In this document: one piece after another, positions 59,692-64,000 of the stretch
Layout of the letters: every line of letters starts with the position of its first letter
Position numbering within the stretch: position 1 is the first letter of the stretch
Assembly: GCA_002344125.1 (NCBI GenBank)
Contig: DDTQ01000009.1
Span: 153,031-217,030, forward strand
Length of the DNA: 64,000 nucleotides
Source of the DNA: Ignavibacteria bacterium UBA2360
Lineage (GTDB): Bacteria; Bacteroidota; Ignavibacteria; Tepidaquicellales; OLB5
Reading direction: 5' to 3'
The notes under the pieces: generated by a model
Told to the model about the DNA's origin: nothing
Seen by the model: only the letters and a program-made list of their open reading frames with translations
The model's database searches: none
Program-made: the position numbers and the translations under genes

Positions 59692-60522
59692 ATGGATACA
59701 AAAAAAGTCACAGTGCTCATTATTGGTAACGATGATGAGGATGTAAAATCGTTTGAGCTTAACAGGTCCCTTATTACAAATTACAAAAAGTATCTTATCT
59801 ATGCGGGTTCAGCTTTGCTGGCAGTATTTCTTATTTGTTTTACTATTTTTGCCTATTCAGTTAAAATAAGCATTGATAAAAGCAGCCTCAACAGCCAGCT
59901 TACATCGGTAAACGAAAAACTGAATAAATACGATAGCCTGCAGCTCAGCCAGAAACTCAACAAGATCGATAACAATCTTTCTATGATCGATGGCTACCTC
60001 AAAGAAAGGGGCTTGCTTAAGAACGAAAATATTGGCGGTGTGCCAAGTAGTAAAAAGCAGCTTACGCAGTTCGATAAGATAAATTTTTACGAAAACCAGT
60101 CAGAGATATTTTACCATACACTCAGGGATCTCCCTATAGGCTATCCCTACAATGGCACAAAAAGCTCTGATTACGGCTACCGCAGAAATCCGTTCGGCGG
60201 ATTCAGCAGTGAATTCCACGGCGGCGTTGATTTTAAGGGTCCGGTGGGCGACCCCATTTACGCAACAGGCGATGGCGTTATAAACAGGTGTGATTGGTAC
60301 AACGGATACGGTAATGCTGTTGTGATTGACCACGAAAGCGGATACCAGTCTTTGTTCGGCCACTTATCAAGCGTGAATGTTGTACAGGGTCAGCAGATTA
60401 AAGCTGGTGATGTTATCGGATTCCTCGGCTCAACCGGCAGATCAACGGGACCGCACTTACATTACGAGATCCGCAAAGATGGCAATGATATTAGTCCGGA
60501 GCCGTTTTTGAGAGTTTATTAG
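59692..60522 (+). CDS. M23-family (LytM) metallopeptidase with membrane anchor and coiled coil
   Basis: A 276-residue envelope protein. One helix near 33-55 (LIYAGSALLAVFLICFTIFAY) puts the rest in the periplasm, starting with a coiled-coil stretch (about 62-110). The LytM domain at about 155-270 keeps the zinc ligands: HGGVDF (the H-x(3)-D motif) and HLHYE (the H-x-H motif), with FGHLSSVNVVQGQQIKAGD between. Such enzymes cleave peptide cross-links in peptidoglycan. A bactofilin gene follows 65 bases later; bactofilin-M23 pairs are known to shape the wall locally (Caulobacter, Hyphomonas), so joint action is likely. Confidence 0.92.
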   Translation: MDTKKVTVLIIGNDDEDVKSFELNRSLITNYKKYLIYAGSALLAVFLICFTIFAYSVKISIDKSSLNSQLTSVNEKLNKYDSLQLSQKLNKIDNNLSMIDGYLKERGLLKNENIGGVPSSKKQLTQFDKINFYENQSEIFYHTLRDLPIGYPYNGTKSSDYGYRRNPFGGFSSEFHGGVDFKGPVGDPIYATGDGVINRCDWYNGYGNAVVIDHESGYQSLFGHLSSVNVVQGQQIKAGDVIGFLGSTGRSTGPHLHYEIRKDGNDISPEPFLRVY

Positions 60523-60587
60523 TCCAGGTTTAAGAAAAGATCAATAATAATTTTATAATTTAATCTATCCTTCAAAAGGAGGCCAAA

Positions 60588-61061
60588 ATGTCAATGTTCG
60601 GAAGCAGAGATAAATCAAACAATCAGCAGGAATCAGCTCCCGCAGTAAATAAATCAGCTTCATCAAAAGATATCAAAACATTAATAGGTGAAGGCTGTAA
60701 AGTAGAAGGTAACTTCTTCATTCCAACAGCAACAAGGATAGATGGCGTAATTAAAGGTGATCTCACCGGCGATAGCGGTATAGTTATCGGTCACACCGGC
60801 AAAGTCATTGGCAGTGTCTGCGCTTCAGAAGTAGTAATTTACGGTATGGTTGAAGGAAACGTTGAAACCAACAGGCTTGAGCTTAAAAAGGGCTCAAAAA
60901 TGAACGGCGATGTTACCGTAAATAATCTGGTAACCGAGCAGGGCTGTATCTTCAACGGAAAGTGCGCTATGAAAGATGAAACCAGTAACGTCACAGAGCT
61001 TGTGCCCGAATTGAATACCTCAACAGGCAACGTGAAAATTAAATCAGTAATGAGCAGCTAA
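60588..61061 (+). CDS. Bactofilin (polymer-forming cytoskeletal protein)
   Basis: A 157-residue bactofilin. A disordered N-terminal ~35 residues lead to the beta-helix core TLIGEGCKVEGNFFIPTATRIDGVIKGDLTGDSGIVIGHTGKV-type text from about 36, with repeated G-x(n)-I/V rungs to about 125 (VIYGMVEGNVETNRLELKKGSKMNGDVTV), and a short polar tail. Bactofilins polymerise without nucleotides and scaffold wall enzymes. Strong ribosome site AAAGGAGG. It probably works with the M23 peptidase just upstream; a terminator follows. Confidence 0.93.
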   Translation: MSMFGSRDKSNNQQESAPAVNKSASSKDIKTLIGEGCKVEGNFFIPTATRIDGVIKGDLTGDSGIVIGHTGKVIGSVCASEVVIYGMVEGNVETNRLELKKGSKMNGDVTVNNLVTEQGCIFNGKCAMKDETSNVTELVPELNTSTGNVKIKSVMSS

Positions 61062-61103
61062 CAATTTTTTCCTCTGGTACAAATAATATTTGTATTTCAA
61101 ATT

Positions 61104-61138
61104 AACCGTCTTTGAAGTATCTTCGAAGACGGTTTTTT
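61104..61138 (+). terminator. Intrinsic terminator after the bactofilin gene
   Basis: AACCGTCTTTGAAG pairs with CTTCGAAGACGGTT around a TAT loop (one G-T pair), followed by TTTT. Because it lies inside the upstream part of the longest DinB frame, it supports the later DinB start. Confidence 0.92.
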
Positions 61139-61161
61139 ATTGTCCAAAATTAAATACTAAA

Positions 61162-61680
61162 ATGAAAAATACAGAACTACTCATCTACATGCTCAAAGAT
61201 ATCCGCGAAGTGACATTACAAGGTGTCAATGGATTAAGTAAAGAGCAATTATTCGCTGAACCGCTGCCGGGTGAATTCCCCATTGGCGCATACTTAATGC
61301 ATTTGGGGGAGTGTGATATCGGCTGGTATGAATCGTTAAGCGGTAACAAGATTCCCGATGAGCTTAAAAACCGCTGCTATTATTCAGCCTGGTTTGATGT
61401 ACCCGCTGAAGATTTTAATCCCCCGAAATCACCAATTGAACCCTCGGAATACATCGCAGCAATAACAGAAGTAAGAGAAATTGTACTGGATTACATCAGC
61501 AAAATGGCGGATGAAGATCTTGAGATCACCATCAAAAGAAAACGCAGCGCAACTGTTGAAGTTGATATTCCCAAAAAATGGATAATATATCATTTGATAG
61601 AACACGAGGCGCATACCCGTGGACAGATGTTTATGCTTATCAGGATGGCGGGGTTTAAGAAAAAAGGGGAAAACAACTGA
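61162..61680 (+). CDS. DinB-superfamily protein
   Basis: A 172-residue four-helix-bundle protein: LLIYMLKDIREVTLQGVNGLS at the start, GAYLMHLGECDIGWYESL (first metal-site His) near 45-62, and YHLIEHEAHTRGQMFMLIRM near 141-160 (two more histidines). These are the three histidines of the DinB/YfiT metal site. Family members include thiol-dependent transferases of bacillithiol or mycothiol type; the role here is unknown. ATG 61162 is chosen since a longer frame from TTG 61090 runs through the terminator. Confidence 0.83.
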   Translation: MKNTELLIYMLKDIREVTLQGVNGLSKEQLFAEPLPGEFPIGAYLMHLGECDIGWYESLSGNKIPDELKNRCYYSAWFDVPAEDFNPPKSPIEPSEYIAAITEVREIVLDYISKMADEDLEITIKRKRSATVEVDIPKKWIIYHLIEHEAHTRGQMFMLIRMAGFKKKGENN

Positions 61681-61685
61681 TAACC

Positions 61686-62039
61686 ATGAAGAATATCCTC
61701 AAGCTCGAAGAGCTCGCCATGCTTGCTCTGGGTATTTACCTGTTTACGTTGCTGCCATATGATTGGTGGCTGTTTGCCGCATTTTTCTTTGCGCCTGATC
61801 TTGGTATGCTGGGTTACCTCGCAAATTCTAAAATCGGAGCTTTCACCTACAATTTATTTCATCATAAAGGTATTGCAATAGCTGTCTATCTTGCGGGTAT
61901 ATTTGCTGCAAGTTCAGTTTTAATGTTCGCGGGCATCATCCTGTTTGCGCACTCAAGTTTTGATAGGCTTCTGGGGTATGGCTTAAAGTACGGCGATAAC
62001 TTCAAAAATACTCATTTAGGCTTAATTGGCAAAAAATGA
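61686..62039 (+). CDS. DUF4260-family membrane protein
   Basis: A 117-residue protein with three or four helices. The conserved parts APDLGMLGYLANSKIGAFTYNLFHHKGIAIAVYL-type text (residues 37-70) and AHSSFDRLLGYGLKYGDNFKNTHLG (near 88-112) identify DUF4260, a small membrane family of unknown function. It starts 5 bases after the DinB gene, so the two are probably co-expressed. Confidence 0.88.
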   Translation: MKNILKLEELAMLALGIYLFTLLPYDWWLFAAFFFAPDLGMLGYLANSKIGAFTYNLFHHKGIAIAVYLAGIFAASSVLMFAGIILFAHSSFDRLLGYGLKYGDNFKNTHLGLIGKK

Positions 62040-62139
62040 AAAATTTCTTCAAAAACTGACCTAAATCATACCTTTTCACACACCATTACTGGTATTTTTG
62101 TATAGTTGATTGATATATAAATTGACATAACATAAATAC

Positions 62140-62151
62140 CGGAGGTTTTTG
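62140..62151 (+). promoter_or_regulatory. Strong ribosome-binding site of acsA
   Basis: CCGGAGGT, seven bases upstream of the acsA ATG, is one of the few strong Shine-Dalgarno matches in the window. A TATTTTTG element at 62093-62100 may be the -7 box, but no TTG lies at the right distance. Confidence 0.5.
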
Positions 62152-62153
62152 AA

Positions 62154-63872
62154 ATGTTTAACTTTATGCACAACATCGGCTCTTACGAAGACACTATAAA
62201 AAATTTCACGTGGAAATCTGTTGAAGAAGAACTGGGCTATAAGCCCGGTGATGTTATCAATATTGGCGAGTACTGCACCGATAGGATCTGCCGTTTAGGC
62301 AAAGCCGATAAAACGGCTTTGATATGGCAGGATCATAAAGGAAATGTTAAAACATGGACCTTTGATGAAATGAGAGTAGCAACCAACTCAATTGCATGGT
62401 ATCTCGAAAACATGGGCATTAAACCCGGCGATAGAGTCTGCCTGTTTATGGATAAAGTCCCTGAGCTCTATCTGGGATTCTTAGCCGGGTTAAAAATGGG
62501 TGCAATTGTTCAGCCGCTGTTTTCAGCATTCGGGTCTGAATCATTAATAACCCGGCTCGAAGATGCCAAAACTACTGCAATCATAACACAGAAAAAACAC
62601 CTGCCCAAGGTTCGCAATATCTTAAAAGATATGAACTATATGAAGTTCGTCATAATAGTTGATGAACGCGATGAACTGCATTTAAGAGACCGTGAACATA
62701 TTCTCGATATCGATAACCTGCCTAAGTTAGATCATTTTCACATTTATCCTTCAACTGCAGAAACGCCCTCAGTTCTGCATTACACTTCTGGCACCACGGG
62801 ACTCCCCAAAGGAGCGCAGCATGTGCATTACTCCGTAATATCCCAATACATCACAACAAAATATTCCCTCGATCTCAAAGAAGATGATATTTACTGGTGC
62901 ACCGCCGATCCCGGCTGGGTTACAGGTACATCTTATGGCATAATAGGGCCATGGGCTAACGGAGCGACGCAGTGTGTTCTCGATGCGGGTTTCACCGCTG
63001 ATGGATGGTATTCCTTTATAGAAAAACATAAAGTCACCGTTTGGTACTCTGCTCCAACCGCAATACGCGCTTTGATGAAAGAAGGCGAGGAGCTTATTAA
63101 AAAACATGATCTGTCCTCGTTAAGGTATCTGGCAAGCATAGGTGAACCGCTCAACGCTGAAGCGGTGTTGTGGAGCGATAAAGTATTCGGAATGAAATTT
63201 CACGATACCTACTGGCAGACAGAAACCGGCAGCATGGTTGTCAGCAACTATCCCTGTATGAAAGTTAAGCCCGGTTCAATGGGTAAACCGTTCCCCGGAA
63301 TGGAAGTTGGACTTGTTGATATAAATACCCACGAGCACTTCGATAAAAAGGGTGTGGTTGGGGTAATTGCGGTCAGACCCGGATGGCCGGCAATGTTCCG
63401 CGCATACTGGAACAATAAAGAAAAATATGAGAGCAAATTTGTGAACGGCTGGTATCTATGCGGTGATAGAGCCTCAATTGATGAAGATGGCTATTTCTGG
63501 TTCGTTGGCAGGGATGATGATGTTATAAATACCGCGGGGCACTTGGTCGGACCCTTTGAAATTGAATCCGCTCTGCTCGAGCATCCCGCCGTGGCTGAAT
63601 CAGCCGCTGTCGGCAAACCCGATCACATTAACATGGAGGTGGTTAAGGCATTTGTTGCGCTTAAACCCGGCATCGAAGAAAGCAAAATGCTTGAGCTTGA
63701 AATCATGAATTTCATTCGCAAAAAGCTCTCGCCGCTGGCAATGCCGCAGGAAGTTGAATTCGTTAAAACCCTGCCCAAAACCCGCAGCGGCAAAATTATG
63801 CGCCGCGTGCTGAGAGCAAAGGAATGGGGCGAGGATATTGGCGATATTTCAACACTTGAAAATGATATGTAA
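62154..63872 (+). CDS. acsA: Acetate--CoA ligase (acetyl-CoA synthetase, AcsA type)
   Basis: A 572-residue AMP-forming ligase producing acetyl-CoA from acetate, ATP and CoA. The adenylate-forming motifs are LHYTSGTTGLPKGAQHVH near 203-220, YWCTADPGWVTGTSYGIIGPW near 244, DTYWQTETGSMVVSN near 351, WYLCGDRASIDEDGYFWFVGRDDDVINTAGHLVGPFEIESAL-type text near 438-480, and the C-terminal catalytic lysine in KTLPKTRSGKIMRRVLRA near 541-557. Length is that of the shorter Bacillus AcsA-like class rather than the ~650-residue Acs. The PKTRSGK lysine is the usual site of acetylation control; regulation here is not shown. Confidence 0.92.
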   Translation: MFNFMHNIGSYEDTIKNFTWKSVEEELGYKPGDVINIGEYCTDRICRLGKADKTALIWQDHKGNVKTWTFDEMRVATNSIAWYLENMGIKPGDRVCLFMDKVPELYLGFLAGLKMGAIVQPLFSAFGSESLITRLEDAKTTAIITQKKHLPKVRNILKDMNYMKFVIIVDERDELHLRDREHILDIDNLPKLDHFHIYPSTAETPSVLHYTSGTTGLPKGAQHVHYSVISQYITTKYSLDLKEDDIYWCTADPGWVTGTSYGIIGPWANGATQCVLDAGFTADGWYSFIEKHKVTVWYSAPTAIRALMKEGEELIKKHDLSSLRYLASIGEPLNAEAVLWSDKVFGMKFHDTYWQTETGSMVVSNYPCMKVKPGSMGKPFPGMEVGLVDINTHEHFDKKGVVGVIAVRPGWPAMFRAYWNNKEKYESKFVNGWYLCGDRASIDEDGYFWFVGRDDDVINTAGHLVGPFEIESALLEHPAVAESAAVGKPDHINMEVVKAFVALKPGIEESKMLELEIMNFIRKKLSPLAMPQEVEFVKTLPKTRSGKIMRRVLRAKEWGEDIGDISTLENDM

Positions 63873-64000
63873 AATGGAAACCTGACTCCAAATCCACCTG
63901 ACTGCCGGTACAGTTCTCCTGAAAAGGAGAGGGGATTTGGGGTGAGGGTAAAACTTAGATTGTTCTTTGAATAAACAATAAATTTTTGAATACTCTCCCC
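63873..64000. other. Window end, non-coding
   Basis: No gene. A TCTCCTGAAAAGGAGA hairpin with a T-poor tail lies near 63918-63933 and may end the acsA transcript. The text around it (CCAAATCC..GGATTTGG) forms a larger imperfect palindrome. Confidence 0.5.

Noticed and set aside
61090..61161. DinB start at TTG 61090
   Set aside because: That stretch contains the bactofilin terminator (61104-61138); the domain begins after ATG 61162.
1..64000. tRNA, rRNA, tmRNA or SRP RNA genes
   Set aside because: No acceptor/T-loop pattern (GGTTCRANNCC) in a cloverleaf context and no rRNA-like sequence was found in the intergenic regions by eye; a covariance-model scan would settle it.

Overview
The window looks like chromosome from a Gram-negative bacterium of the Ignavibacteria (Bacteroidota/Chlorobi side). 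Two large secreted proteins end in the type IX secretion tail NYPNPFNPVT-x-I-x-FEIP that is typical of that group. Several promoters have the Bacteroidota form TTG-N19/20-TAnnTTTG. Lineage families are present (Omp28-like lipoprotein, DUF4783, DUF6029-like barrel), as are lipopolysaccharide genes. TTG start codons are common. The assignment is by inference; no rRNA or tRNA gene was seen.

Layout. 1-5.4 kb: end of an exopolysaccharide cluster (glycosyltransferase tail, polyprenyl glycosylphosphotransferase, sugar aminotransferase, polyprenol-phosphate mannosyltransferase-like enzyme, and an unusual GT2/degenerate-phosphotransferase fusion) running directly into accA and murA. 7.8-13.1 kb: a T9SS cargo protein, then rlpA, ilvE and a GNAT-like gene on the minus strand. 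13.4-19.5 kb: a DUF4783 protein, a very large NtrY-like histidine kinase and a second T9SS cargo protein. 20-29 kb: a long plus-strand run: era, polyprenyl synthase, ptsH, ptsI, phosphoglucose/phosphomannose isomerase, a solitary nuoH, a TlpA thioredoxin, an outer-membrane barrel and an Omp28-like lipoprotein. 29-35.5 kb: clan-A glycosidase-like protein, dus, outer-membrane protein, MFS exporter, nadK and DUF1844. 35.5-40.4 kb: a minus-strand LPS cluster (two WaaE-like glycosyltransferases, O-antigen ligase, MsbA-like flippase). 41.3-46.4 kb: a haem-motif outer-membrane barrel, a type III polyketide synthase with its ICMT-like partner, and small genes. 46.5-52.8 kb: rplM-rpsI-rpsB-tsf-pyrH-frr followed by waaA and gmhA. 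53-56 kb: repeat-rich accessory stretch with AT-rich orphan genes. 56-63.9 kb: polA, an ICMT-like gene, an M23 peptidase with a bactofilin, DinB, DUF4260 and acetyl-CoA synthetase.

The genes are mostly housekeeping: envelope building (murA, waaA, gmhA, msbA, O-antigen ligase, rlpA, M23/bactofilin), translation and central metabolism. The least explained material is between genes. There are at least five families of dispersed hairpin repeats: a ~70-nt repeat that can fold as a three-way junction, a 64-bp tandem array, a CGTCAGGTC hairpin repeat, a 145-bp MITE-like palindrome, and others. An 18-nt mini-hairpin appears cleanly inserted inside copies of two unrelated repeat families, in both orientations, at four sites. 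Removing it restores the uninterrupted repeat each time. This nested insertion is the best candidate for something undescribed here. Coding oddities worth a look are the GT2/pseudo-phosphotransferase fusion, MurA with Asp in place of the fosfomycin-target Cys, a CxxCH motif at the head of a porin-like barrel, and an O-antigen ligase that seems to start at an ATT codon.
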